From contig JAOPYI010000166.1 of assembly GCA_025964675.1 (NCBI GenBank), positions 1-42,452 on the forward strand: a stretch of DNA of 42,452 bases, given 5' to 3'. Under the pieces are notes generated by a model. That model was not told where the DNA came from. It saw nothing but the letters and a program-made list of their open reading frames with translations, and ran no database searches. This document shows positions 1-8,704 of the stretch, piece after piece (position 1 is the stretch's first letter; each line of letters starts with the position of its first letter). A program made the translations under genes and the position numbers. Source of the DNA: Sphaerisporangium sp. GTDB lineage: Bacteria; Actinomycetota; Actinomycetes; Streptosporangiales; Streptosporangiaceae.

Positions 1-1
1 C

Positions 2-229
2 GCGCATCGGTTCGCGCAGCTGTACCCGCAGGACGTGGCCGGGCTGGTCTGGTTGGACGCCCTCCACCGCGACTGGGACGACTTCATGCCTCCCGCGGCG
101 GGTCTAGCCGCGGTCGAGCAGATGGCATACGGGGTCGCCGTCCACATCAAGGCCTGGGCCGACCTGATCCTCACCGAGCCCCGCTTCGCTCCGGGCGCGC
201 CCTCGTCAACGGCGCGCCCCACCTGCTGA
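2..229 (+). pseudogene. alpha/beta hydrolase fragment (left edge, truncated)
   Basis: The reading frame is open from base 2 to a TGA at 227-229. It encodes the stretch after the nucleophile elbow of an alpha/beta hydrolase (AHRFAQLYPQDVAGLVWLDA), which in this fold follows the G-x-S-x-G motif; the elbow itself lies outside the window. The frame ends after about 75 residues, well before the aspartate and histidine of the catalytic triad would be expected. Beyond roughly 205-235 the bases instead encode an oxidoreductase fragment on the other strand, so the gene looks cut by a junction rather than naturally short. Seen: family-like sequence and early stop. Inferred: truncation by deletion or rearrangement. 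Confidence 0.6.
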
Positions 230-453
230 TCGGAGTTCAGCCAGATGTGGCTGGACAGCGTGATCTCCTCGGGGTCGCGGCCGATGTCCTGGCAGTGCGC
301 GAAGAGCACGTCCCGCTTGCGCGCGAACTCCTCGGGCGTCCCGCCGACGAGGTTCCAGTGCTGGGCGTACCTCGCCGCGGTGCGCAGTGTGCGCTTCTCG
401 CCGCTGCCACCGATGCAGATCGGGGGATGCGGCCGCTGCGGGCCCTTCGGCTC
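205..453 (-). pseudogene. LLM-class F420-dependent oxidoreductase remnant
   Basis: Read on the minus strand from 453, the bases give an uninterrupted stretch typical of the C-terminal half of bacterial-luciferase-like F420-dependent oxidoreductases: RPHPPICIGGSGEKRTLRTA, then RYAQHWNLVGGTPEEFARKR, then CQDIGRDPEEIT. The GGSGEK-RTLR and W-N-x-x-GGTPEEF-x-x-K-R patterns are hallmarks of the family. There is no start codon, no N-terminal half, and the 3' end runs into the alpha/beta hydrolase fragment at about 205-235. Only about 80 residues of a protein usually near 300 remain, so it is a remnant. The exact 5' boundary near 453 is uncertain. Confidence 0.65.
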
Positions 454-903
454 GCAGCATGCGTCGGCTGTTTTGTCGTGGCCCAGAATCCGGGAACATC
501 GCCGGACCACGGAGGAGGCCCCACCTGGCTGAAGGTCAAACTTTCCGCGGGAGCGTGTCACCGCATGCCGGCGGGGCAGGGATCAGAAGCCATGCCACCG
601 GCCGGCGCGCCGTCGGCGCTCGCGAACCGCGGCCTGGACCGCCTCCATGTGGGGCCGTACGAAAGGAAGAGCGATGTTCGACGAAGCGCATGCCAGTGGC
701 TCGAGGAAAGGCCGGCTCGAGTTCCTCGACCGCCTCGCCGAGCACCCGGCGCGAGCCTGAACACCACGGCGCGACGCGTCCCCGCGGCGCGATTGTGCGC
801 CGCATCAGGGGGTGTGTGCCGCATAGTAGAAGAAGCCGTAATAAGTCGGCCTCCACCCGAACAAAATCGGCCATGCTTCACCGAACGTACGTGGAGGACC
901 CCC
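454..903. other. 450-base stretch without a recognised gene
   Basis: This lies between the oxidoreductase remnant and the Clp N-domain gene. I see no recognisable protein family. A long frame is open through it on the plus strand, continuous with the Clp N-domain gene, but the part upstream of 904 has no family resemblance. Only a 28-codon ORF at 674-760 has a plausible ribosome binding site. The stretch 780-890 is relatively AT-rich and probably holds the promoter of the downstream gene, although no clear -35/-10 pair could be fixed. Confidence 0.5.
674..760 (+). CDS. possible 28-aa leader or orphan ORF
   Basis: An ATG at 674 is preceded at a suitable distance by AAGGAAG (663-669) and opens 28 codons ending in TGA at 758-760 (MFDEAHASGSRKGRLEFLDR and eight more residues). 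I do not recognise the product. It could be an upstream ORF in the leader of the Clp N-domain gene, the surviving start of a decayed gene (its neighbours on the left are remnants), or chance. The only support is the ribosome binding site and the start. Confidence 0.2.
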   Translation: MFDEAHASGSRKGRLEFLDRLAEHPARA

Positions 904-1506
904 GTGTTCGAGCGCTTCACCGATTCCGCCCGTCGTGCCGTGGTCGCAGCCCAGGAAGAGGCGAGGCGGCTAGACCACGACTTCATCGGCACCGAGCACG
1001 TGCTTCTCGGGCTGCTGGGAGAGGGCAAAGGGCTCGCGGCGACCGTTCTGAAAGATTCCGGCCTCAGCCTGGACGTCGTCAGGGCCGATGTCGAGGAGAT
1101 CGTCGGGCCTGGGGAGAGCACCCCGGGAGCGCACATCCCCTTCACCCCTCGGGCGAAGAAGGTTCTGGAGCTGTCCCTCCGCGAGGCCCTCCAGCTCCAT
1201 CACAACTACATCAGCACCGAGCACATCCTGCTCGGCCTGATCCGTGAGGGCGAGGGCGTCGCCACCCAGGTTATGGAGCTGCACGAAATCGACGTGCAGA
1301 GGGTGAGAGAGCAGCTCGTGGAGGGCGCGGAGACCCGCAGGGTCCGCCGCCTCGGCAACCTGGGCGAGGACGCCGTCCTGCTGAGCCCCACGCTGTCCAT
1401 CGGGTCACGCGTCGACCGCATGCAGGAGAGCCTCGACCGGATCGAACGGCGGCTCGACGCCCTCGGCGTACCGCCCGACCCCGGCCAGGCCACGGAACCC
1501 ACGTGA
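904..1506 (+). CDS. stand-alone Clp N-domain protein (ClpC2-like)
   Basis: The protein has 200 aa with the GTG start at 904 chosen over the longer open frame, because GGAGGA (893-898) sits 5 nt upstream and homology begins at residue 2 (FERFTDSARR). It contains two Clp N repeats: the first has GTEHVLLGLL (29-38), the second STEHILLGLI (104-113), as at the N terminus of ClpC. A short C-terminal helix rich in R, D and E follows (about 166-188). There are no Walker motifs, so it cannot be an ATPase. Mycobacterial ClpC2 is a known protein of this kind that mimics the ClpC1 N domain and can bind ClpC1-targeting compounds; a similar decoy or adaptor role is inferred here. A terminator follows at 1514. 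Confidence 0.85.
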   Translation: MFERFTDSARRAVVAAQEEARRLDHDFIGTEHVLLGLLGEGKGLAATVLKDSGLSLDVVRADVEEIVGPGESTPGAHIPFTPRAKKVLELSLREALQLHHNYISTEHILLGLIREGEGVATQVMELHEIDVQRVREQLVEGAETRRVRRLGNLGEDAVLLSPTLSIGSRVDRMQESLDRIERRLDALGVPPDPGQATEPT

Positions 1507-1513
1507 CGGAAAG

Positions 1514-1550
1514 CTGTGATCCGGGGTCCCCGAGCGTCCCCGGATCACAG
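1514..1550. terminator. bidirectional hairpin between convergent genes
   Basis: CTGTGATCCGGGG (1514-1526) pairs perfectly with CCCCGGATCACAG (1538-1550) around an 11-nt loop. It lies between the convergent Clp N-domain gene (ends 1506) and the ACT-GNAT gene (ends 1570), so it can serve both. No U-tract follows, as is common in high-GC actinobacteria. Confidence 0.75.
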
Positions 1551-1569
1551 CGGTCGGCGGCCCCTCGGC

Positions 1570-2604
1570 TCAGGCGCGGCGGGCCGGCGCCATGGCGCCC
1601 GCGGGGATCCTCGCCTCAAGCACGCCGGGGTCCTCGGTGTAGGACAGCGTGGCGCCGAGGGAGACCAGCAGGCGGCGCATGCGCACGTTGTCCGAAAGCA
1701 GGGTCGCCTTGACCTCGGCGAAGCCCAGGTCGACGGCCTCACTGAGCAGCATGCGCGCCAGCGCGCCACCGAGGCCGCGCCCCTGCCACCCGTCCTCGAC
1801 CAGGAACGCCATCTCGGCGATGCCCGGCTCCGGGCTGAAGATGAGGTTCGCCAGGGCCACGACCTGGCCGTCGTGCCCGGCGACCAGCGAGTGGCCTCGG
1901 TCACGGTCGCAGAGCCGGTCGAACATGCGGGACGGCAGGCTCGGCATGGAGGTGAAGTAGCGGAACCTCCGGGAGTCGGGCGAGCATCGGTCATGCAGGT
2001 CTCGGATGGCCTCGCGGTAGAGCGAAGTGAGCGGGCGCACCTGCACCTCCACCCCGTCGCTGAGCAGCACCGGCCGCTCCGCTGCCGGGGCTCCGGCCGG
2101 AGGCTGCGCGAGCCGTACGAGGGCCGCCGCGCGGGCGGCCTCGGTCAACGTGAACGGGAGCCCGATCCTGCGGAGCCGGATGGCGCGGCGCGGCGCCACG
2201 GGCACGGTCAGCAGCGTCGGGTCCGGCAGGTCGGACGAGAGGTCGGCCCCGTAGACCCAGCGCGCGTCGTCGGCCCTCAGCAGGTCGCCCAGCACCTCCG
2301 GCAGCCGCCAGGGCGTCGCACGCAGGCGGGCGGCGAGCAGGAGGGCGCGGGTGGGCTCGTCGGTCAGCTCGTGGGCGGTGGCGGGCACGACCTGGACGCG
2401 CCGGCCGCCCGCCGCCTCCAGGGCCAGCCGTACGTTCTCGGCGGACGCGGGGATGTCGGCGACGAACTCGTCCACGGTGCCGTCGGTGTCGGGTTGGACG
2501 CTCAGCCCAAGGATGTTGCCGCCCTTGGCCGCGAGCGCGGCGGTGAGGGAGGCCAGCCGGCCCGGCCGCTCGTCGACCGTGGTGCGAATCCGCAAAAATC
2601 CCAT
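1570..2604 (-). CDS. ACT-domain GNAT acetyltransferase
   Basis: A 344-aa fusion. Residues 1-75 form an ACT domain (RIRTTVDERPGRLASLTAAL, GGNIL), a small-molecule sensor usually for amino acids. A poorly conserved linker follows, then a GNAT fold from about 185 to 335 with the acetyl-CoA P-loop QGRGLGG at 274-280 and the SDNVRMRRLL helix after it. The ATG at 2604 has AGGGGG just upstream; a longer open frame to 2916 has no family support. ACT-GNAT proteins of other actinomycetes are protein lysine acetyltransferases controlled by amino acids, acting for example on acetyl-CoA synthetase; the same role is inferred. It is divergent from the amidohydrolase and convergent with the Clp N-domain gene. 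Confidence 0.85.
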   Translation of the reverse strand: MGFLRIRTTVDERPGRLASLTAALAAKGGNILGLSVQPDTDGTVDEFVADIPASAENVRLALEAAGGRRVQVVPATAHELTDEPTRALLLAARLRATPWRLPEVLGDLLRADDARWVYGADLSSDLPDPTLLTVPVAPRRAIRLRRIGLPFTLTEAARAAALVRLAQPPAGAPAAERPVLLSDGVEVQVRPLTSLYREAIRDLHDRCSPDSRRFRYFTSMPSLPSRMFDRLCDRDRGHSLVAGHDGQVVALANLIFSPEPGIAEMAFLVEDGWQGRGLGGALARMLLSEAVDLGFAEVKATLLSDNVRMRRLLVSLGATLSYTEDPGVLEARIPAGAMAPARRA

Positions 2605-2969
2605 CGAAACCCCCTGTTGTCTGGCATCAGAATGCCGCCAGACTGTTACGAAACTGCTACACAGGCATGAGCCCACGGTTTCGTTTACATGCTTTGTTGC
2701 CAAACACGTGATTTCATACGAGGTGTCGTGAATCGCGGGTGCTTTCCGTGAGCAGGCTGCGGAGACCTGACGCATATAGCAGGATGTGGCGGTAGGAGCT
2801 CGTGCGTCCTCCGCCGAGGAGACCTGACCGCCTCCGCCCCTGGCCGGCGCGCGCGCCGGTGGCGAGCTCGCCGGAACCCCGGTGACGGTGAGCGACACCA
2901 CCACCCTCACCACCAACCAGGCAGGAGGAGGGGTTCCCGCCCGTAGCGGCCCGGGACCCCGGATTCTCG
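2605..2969. other. 365-base divergent intergenic region
   Basis: It lies between the divergent ACT-GNAT and amidohydrolase genes. The part 2640-2735 is clearly more AT-rich than its surroundings and carries an inverted repeat ACGAAAC (2648-2654) / GTTTCGT (2678-2684), a reasonable place for promoter and operator of the minus-strand gene. The part 2740-2969 is GC-rich and holds two adjacent perfect palindromes. A strong GGAGGAGGGG lies at 2927-2936, but no in-frame start for the downstream gene is close to it. Confidence 0.5.
2844..2872. promoter_or_regulatory. two adjacent perfect palindromes in a leader
   Basis: A 16-bp perfect palindrome, CCGGCGCGCGCGCCGG (2844-2859), is followed one base later by a 12-bp perfect palindrome, GGCGAGCTCGCC (2861-2872). 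Both lie in the region upstream of the amidohydrolase. They could be operators or leader-RNA hairpins; no regulator can be named, and the extreme GC content makes chance palindromes less surprising. Confidence 0.35.
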
Positions 2970-4619
2970 ATGACCGATCTGCTCTTCCGCGGTGGCCGCG
3001 TCTTCACCGGCTCGACCGGCACCTCCCCATATTCCGGCCCTGCGGGCTCTCCCGCCTTCGCGGAGGCGGTGCTGGTCCGCGACGGCCGGATCGCCGCCGT
3101 GGGCGCCGAGACCGACGTCGTACGGCAGGCACTCCCCGGGCACCAGACGGTCGACCTGGACGGGCGGCTGCTGACGCCCGGGTTCACCGACGCCCACATC
3201 CACCCGGTGCAGGCCGGTCTGGAACGGGCGAGGTGCGAGCTGTCAGAGGTGTTCGGCCTGGCCGCGTACGTCCAGAAGATCGCTGTGTACGCCAAGGCGC
3301 ATCCGGACAAGGAATGGATCGACGGCGGAGGCTGGGACATGGCGGCCTTCCCCGGCGGCCTCCCCCACCGTACGCAGATCGACTTCGCGGACCGGCCCGT
3401 CTACCTCATCCAGCGCGACCACCACGCGGCCTGGGTGAACACCCAGGCGCTGAAGATCGCGGGTATCACCGCCGACACGCCCGACCCCGCCGACGGCCGG
3501 ATAGAGCGCGACCCCGACGGCACGCCGAGCGGCGTCCTGCACGAGGGCGCCATGGACCTGGCCGGCCTGCTCACCCCCCGGCCGACCGCCGGTGACGTCG
3601 ACGCCGCGCTGATGGACGCGCAGTCACACCTGTTCTCCCTCGGCATCACCGGCTGGCAGGACGCGATCGTCGGCTCGTACGCGGGCTCCGACGACCACTT
3701 CCCCGCCTACCTCTCCGCGGCCGGCTCGGGACGGCTGAGGGCGCGCGTAGTCGGCGCCCTGTGGTGGGACAGGACCCGGGGCGCCGACCAGATCGAGGAG
3801 ATGGCCGAGCGCCGTTCCCAGGCCGGAGGGCTGTTCTCCGCCGGATCGGTGAAGATCATGCAGGACGGCATCGCGGAGAACTTCACCGCCGCCGTCATCG
3901 AGCCCTACTGCGACTGCGGCCCCGACCAGCGGGGCCTGTCGTACGTGGACCCCGGCCTGCTGAAGGGCTACGTCTCCGAGCTGGACCGGCTGGGCTTCCA
4001 GGTGCACTTCCACGCCATCGGCGAGCGCGCCGTACGCGAGGCCCTGGACGCGCTCGAGGGGACTGCCAGGGAGAACCGGCACCACATCGCCCACCTGCAG
4101 ATCGTCGAACCCTCCGACGTGCCGCGCTTCGCCAGGCTCGGCGTCGCCGCCAACCTGCAGCCCCTGTGGGCGACCCACCACCTGCAGATGGACGAGCTGT
4201 GCATCCCCTACCTCGGCGAGGAACGCTCGTCCTGGCAGTACCCGTTCGCCGACCTCGTGCGCACCGGCGCCCGGCTGTGCGCGGGCAGCGACTGGCCGGT
4301 CTCCTCGGCCGACCCGCTCCAGGGCATGCACGTGGCGGTCAACCGCACCGAGCCCGGCGGGTCCGTCCACGCGGGCTACCCGACGGCCCAGACGCCGTTC
4401 CTTCCCGGGCAGAGCCTCGATCTGGCCACGGTGATGACCGCCTACACCGCCGGGTCCGCCTGGATCAACCACGACGACGAGGCCGGGGTCGTCGCGAAGG
4501 GAAACCGCGCCGACCTGGTGGTGCTCGACCGCGACCCGTACGCCCTTCCGGCCAAGGAGATCTGGACCACCCAGGTCGACATGACCTTCGTCGCCGGCGA
4601 CGCGGTGTACGAGCGCTAG
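2970..4619 (+). CDS. amidohydrolase family 3 (YtcJ-type)
   Basis: A 549-aa metal-dependent hydrolase. The N-terminal beta sandwich (VLVRDGRIAAVG near 34-45) leads into the barrel with the metal motif DAHIHP (His76 and His78) after LLTPGF. HFHAIGE holds a further metal-ligand histidine, CAGSDWPVSSADPL carries the catalytic aspartate, and the C terminus returns to the sandwich (GNRADLVVLDRDP). This is the pattern and length of the YtcJ/amidohydrolase-3 group, whose substrates are mostly unknown and include N-acyl amines; none can be assigned here. The ATG at 2970 fits the family start although the nearest purine-rich stretch (CCGGA) is weak. It is monocistronic, with a strong terminator 40 nt downstream. 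Confidence 0.88.
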   Translation: MTDLLFRGGRVFTGSTGTSPYSGPAGSPAFAEAVLVRDGRIAAVGAETDVVRQALPGHQTVDLDGRLLTPGFTDAHIHPVQAGLERARCELSEVFGLAAYVQKIAVYAKAHPDKEWIDGGGWDMAAFPGGLPHRTQIDFADRPVYLIQRDHHAAWVNTQALKIAGITADTPDPADGRIERDPDGTPSGVLHEGAMDLAGLLTPRPTAGDVDAALMDAQSHLFSLGITGWQDAIVGSYAGSDDHFPAYLSAAGSGRLRARVVGALWWDRTRGADQIEEMAERRSQAGGLFSAGSVKIMQDGIAENFTAAVIEPYCDCGPDQRGLSYVDPGLLKGYVSELDRLGFQVHFHAIGERAVREALDALEGTARENRHHIAHLQIVEPSDVPRFARLGVAANLQPLWATHHLQMDELCIPYLGEERSSWQYPFADLVRTGARLCAGSDWPVSSADPLQGMHVAVNRTEPGGSVHAGYPTAQTPFLPGQSLDLATVMTAYTAGSAWINHDDEAGVVAKGNRADLVVLDRDPYALPAKEIWTTQVDMTFVAGDAVYER

Positions 4620-4661
4620 GCCCGGCCAGCACCAGCCGTCCGGCTGCCCGGGAAACGCGAA

Positions 4662-4693
4662 GAGGGCCCCCGCGGTGTTCCGCGGGGGCCCTC
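4662..4693. terminator. strong bidirectional terminator hairpin
   Basis: A perfect 14-bp stem, GAGGGCCCCCGCGG (4662-4675) and CCGCGGGGGCCCTC (4680-4693), closes a TGTT tetraloop between the convergent amidohydrolase (ends 4619) and rbpA (ends 4718). Confidence 0.9.
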
Positions 4694-4717
4694 CCCACAA
4701 GCTCTGCCCGGGTGGGA

Positions 4718-5062
4718 CTACCAGGGCGACCGATTGTTGCGGAGCCGCTCCAGGGCCTCGGCGAGGATCGCGGCGCCGTCGGTGTCGCTGCGCCGCTCCT
4801 TCACGTAGGCCAGGTGCGTCTTGTACGGCTCGTTGCGCGGAGGCGCGGGCGGGGCCGACTCGTCCTGGCCGGCGGGGAGACCGCACCTTGGGCAGTCCCA
4901 GTACTCCGGGACGGCCGCGTCACTGGCGAAGCTCGGACGCGTCTCGTGCATGTTGGCGCACCAGAACGGGACCCGTACGCGAGGGGCCGCCTCGCCACGC
5001 TCGGCCTCTCCCATCGGACCGGCGCCGACACGGCTACCACGGATGGCGTTGCCACTACCCAC
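4718..5062 (-). CDS. rbpA: RNA polymerase-binding protein RbpA
   Basis: A 114-aa protein, within the usual RbpA length of 110-125. The N-terminal tail IRGSRVGAG matches the conserved R-G-S/T-R-L/V start of the family. The core has Cys35, Cys57 and Cys60 (the last two in DCPRCG), a zinc-ribbon-like arrangement, and YKTHLAYVKERRS followed by AEALERLR corresponds to the basic linker and sigma-interacting helix. RbpA binds the beta subunit and group I/II sigma factors and stabilises open complexes in actinobacteria. The GTG at 5062 has GAGGAG 7 nt upstream. It follows secG by 74 bases; a small hairpin CCCGTC-GAAC-GACGGG (5085-5100) lies in the gap. A second paralogue elsewhere in the genome is likely but not testable here. 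Confidence 0.85.
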   Translation of the reverse strand: MGSGNAIRGSRVGAGPMGEAERGEAAPRVRVPFWCANMHETRPSFASDAAVPEYWDCPRCGLPAGQDESAPPAPPRNEPYKTHLAYVKERRSDTDGAAILAEALERLRNNRSPW

Positions 5063-5136
5063 GGATGAACTCCTCGCTTGATCGCCCGTCGAACGACGGG
5101 AAAAAGAATCTCTGTCAGGCCCTGCCGGGGAAGCGG

Positions 5137-5370
5137 CTACGCCGGCTTGAGCAGCAGCCCGAGCGCGATGATGCAGACGAACCAGATCGTGCCGGTGATG
5201 ACGGTTAGCCGGTCGAGGTTCCGCTCCACCACCGAGGATCCGCCGAATGACGAAGTGAAGCCGCCACCGAAGAGATCCGAAAGGCCGCCACCCTTGCCCT
5301 TGTGGAGCAAGACGAGCAGCACCATGAGCGCACTCGACAGGATGAGGGCGATGGAGATTCCGATAGTCAC
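5137..5370 (-). CDS. secG: protein translocase subunit SecG
   Basis: A 77-aa membrane protein with two predicted membrane helices: ISIALILSSALMVLLVLL near the N terminus and TVITGTIWFVCIIALGLLL at the C terminus. They are joined by the conserved KGKGGGLSDLFGGG loop and end in the ERNLDRLT motif. SecG stimulates SecYEG-mediated export. The GTG at 5370 gives the usual length; the frame is open further up to 5424 but the extra residues are not SecG-like. The place after tpiA is the standard actinobacterial order. The 129-base gap before it holds hairpins at 5417-5432 and 5456-5486, and a TTGACA on the minus strand without a matching -10. Confidence 0.92.
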   Translation of the reverse strand: MTIGISIALILSSALMVLLVLLHKGKGGGLSDLFGGGFTSSFGGSSVVERNLDRLTVITGTIWFVCIIALGLLLKPA

Positions 5371-5455
5371 CGTTGACCTGTTCCCTGTTACGCGCGCCGA
5401 AGCGCGACCTGACGTGCCCGGCAATCGCCGGGGTGACGATTCAAAGTTTCTCTTC

Positions 5456-5486
5456 GAGGGTACGTCGTAATGTCAACTCGTACCTC
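5456..5486. other. inverted repeat between tpiA and secG
   Basis: GAGGGTACG (5456-5464) pairs with CGTACCTC (5479-5486) with one bulge. On the minus strand it follows the tpiA stop and precedes secG, so it could be a weak intra-operon attenuator or a stabilising 3' end. Its loop region carries TTGACA on the minus strand. Confidence 0.35.
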
Positions 5487-5499
5487 CGAAACAGCTCAG

Positions 5500-6285
5500 C
5501 TAGCCCGACATTTCGCCAAAACGGCAGATCTTTGCGAACTCCGCCGCGTCGAGGCTCGCGCCACCGACCAGCGCGCCGTCGACATCGGGCTGAGCCATGA
5601 TGCCGGCGATGTTGTCAGACTTGACCGACCCACCGTAAAGGATACGGACGCGCGCGGCCACCTCGTCGTCGTACAGCCCGGCGAGTCGCACGCGGATGGC
5701 GCCGCACACCTCCTGCGCGTCGTCGGGCGTGGCCACCTCACCGGTGCCGATCGCCCAGACCGGCTCGTAGGCGACAACCAGCGACTTGGCCTGTTCGGTC
5801 TTCACGCCGTTCAGCGCCGCGTCCAGCTGCGACAGGGCGTAGGCGACGTGGCCGCCGGCCTGGCGGACCGGAAGGCCCTCGCCCACGCACAGGATGGGCG
5901 TGAGCGAGTGCCGGTAGGCCGCCTGCACCTTGGCGTTGACGAGCTGATCGTCCTCGCCGTGGTGCTGCCGCCGCTCGGAGTGGCCCGCCAGCGCGAACGT
6001 GCAGCCCAGCTTGGCGAGCATCGAGCCGGAGATCTCACCGGTGTAGGGACCGCTGTCATGCGCCGACAGGTCCTGCGCGCCGTACTCGATGCGGAGCCTG
6101 TCACCGTCGACCAAGGTCTGCACGCTGCGCAGATCGGTGAACGGTGGCAGCACGGCCACCTCGGAGCGGTCGAAGTCCTTGTCGGTCAGGGTGAACGCCA
6201 GCTTCTGGACGAGCGCGATGGCCTCGAGGTGGTTGAGGTTCATCTTCCAGTTGCCGGCGACGAGCGGCTTGCGGGCTGTGCTCAT
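5500..6285 (-). CDS. tpiA: triosephosphate isomerase
   Basis: A 261-aa TIM-barrel enzyme interconverting dihydroxyacetone phosphate and glyceraldehyde 3-phosphate. The catalytic set is complete: Lys14 in GNWKMN, His102 in AGHSERR, Glu174 in [11 protein letters not shown], and the phosphate-binding loop YGGSVKSDN near the C terminus. The ATG at 6285 is 7 nt after the pgk stop, with GGAGGA inside the end of pgk serving as ribosome binding site, so translation is probably coupled. Downstream come secG and rbpA on the same strand. Confidence 0.97.
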   Translation of the reverse strand: MSTARKPLVAGNWKMNLNHLEAIALVQKLAFTLTDKDFDRSEVAVLPPFTDLRSVQTLVDGDRLRIEYGAQDLSAHDSGPYTGEISGSMLAKLGCTFALAGHSERRQHHGEDDQLVNAKVQAAYRHSLTPILCVGEGLPVRQAGGHVAYALSQLDAALNGVKTEQAKSLVVAYEPVWAIGTGEVATPDDAQEVCGAIRVRLAGLYDDEVAARVRILYGGSVKSDNIAGIMAQPDVDGALVGGASLDAAEFAKICRFGEMSG

Positions 6286-6292
6286 GGATCGC

Positions 6293-7479
6293 TCAGTCCT
6301 CCAGCGCGGCGAGTCCGGGGAGGGTCTTGCCCTCGAGGTATTCAAGGCTGGCTCCGCCACCGGTCGAGATGTGGGAGAAGCCGTCCTCAGGGAGGCCGAG
6401 CTTACGCACGGCGGCCGCCGAATCGCCACCACCGACCACGCTGAACGCGTCCGCGGCGATCAGCGACTCCGCCACGGCTCGGGTGCCGCCGGAGAACGCG
6501 TCGAACTCGATCACGCCCATCGGGCCGTTCCAGAAGACGGTCGCGGCGTCGGCCAGCTTGCCCGCGAACAGCTCGCGGGACTTCGGGCCGATGTCGAGAC
6601 CCTCGCGGTCGGCGGGGATGGCGGTCGCGTCGACCGCCTCGTGCTCGGCGTCCTCGGCGAACCCGGTGGCCGCCAGCACGTCGACCGGCAGCACGAGCTC
6701 GACGCCGCGCTTGTCGGCCTCTGCGATGAACCCGCGTACCTGGTCGAGCTGGTCCTCCTGCAGCAGGGAGTTGCCGACCTCGTAGCCCTGGGCCTTGAGG
6801 AAGGTGTACGCCATGCCGCCGCCGATGACGAGGCGGTCGACCTTGCCGAGCAGATTGGCGATCACACCGAGCTTGTCGGAGACCTTCGCGCCGCCCAGCA
6901 CGACGACGTACGGCCTGGCGGGCTCCTCGGTGAGCTTCTTCAGAACCTCGACCTCGGCCACGATCAGGCCGCCCGCGGCGTGCGGGAGCAGCTTCGGCAC
7001 GTCGTAGACGCTGGCGTGCTTGCGGTGCACCGCGCCGAACCCGTCGCCGACGTAGAGCTCGGCCAGCTCGGCCAGCTCGCCGGCGAACGCGCCGCGCACC
7101 TCGTCGTCCTTGGACTCCTCGCCCGGCTCGAAGCGGAGGTTCTCCAGGAGGGCGACCTCGCCGTCCGCAAGGCCCTCGGCGGTGCTCCGGGCGGAGTCAC
7201 CGACGACGTCGGAGGCGAACTTCACCGGGCGGCCGAGCAGCTCGCCGAGGCGGGCGGCCACCGGGGCAAGCGAGAACTCCGGCGCCACCTTGCCCTTGGG
7301 GCGGCCCAGGTGGGCGCAGACGATCACGCGCGCGCCGCGGCCGGCGAGCGCGGTGATCGTCGGGACCGACGCGCGGATGCGCCCGTCGTCGGTGATGGTG
7401 TCCCCGTCGAGGGGGACGTTGAGGTCGGCGCGCACGAGCACGCGCCGACCCTTGACATCGAGGGAGTCGATTGTCCGCA

Positions 7480-7480
<1 letters not shown>
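6293..7480 (-). CDS. pgk: phosphoglycerate kinase
   Basis: A 395-aa two-domain kinase making ATP and 3-phosphoglycerate from 1,3-bisphosphoglycerate. Visible hallmarks are [11 protein letters not shown] (substrate basic patch), [19 protein letters not shown], the [11 protein letters not shown] hinge motif, FWNGPMGV, and the C-terminal GGGDSAAAV nucleotide loop with [15 protein letters not shown]. The ATG at 7480 overlaps the gap stop by one base (TGATG), a classic coupling junction. Length and motifs are normal. Confidence 0.97.
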
Positions 7481-8583
<1,103 letters not shown>

Positions 8584-8704
8584 TGTGGCTCTCCCCTTTA
8601 CGCCACCCGCACGCACGCGGCGACGTCGTCCCAGCTCAAGGACGTCATCGACGGGCTCACGCGGTGTCTGAGGCACCGTGATCATGGGAGCGACCCGGCA
8701 GGGG

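Noticed and set aside
247-903. N-terminal extension of the Clp N-domain protein within the same open frame
   Set aside because: The extra ~219 residues have no homology and run through the antisense of an oxidoreductase remnant; the GTG at 904 has a well-placed ribosome binding site.
1516-2670. Large plus-strand frame opposite the ACT-GNAT gene
   Set aside because: It is a GC-driven shadow; the minus frame has clear ACT and GNAT motifs and a ribosome binding site.
3624-4886. 420-codon minus frame opposite the amidohydrolase
   Set aside because: It crosses the strong terminator and the end of rbpA, and has no recognisable domain.
5085-5100. CGTCGAACGACG between secG and rbpA, considered as an SOS (LexA) box
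   Set aside because: Only one TCGAAC half is present; the GTTCGA half at the right spacing is missing, and neither neighbour is an SOS gene.
5466-5479. Perfect TTGACA on the minus strand before secG as a promoter
   Set aside because: No acceptable -10 at 16-19 bases; it also falls in the loop of an inverted repeat, so it is mentioned but not called.
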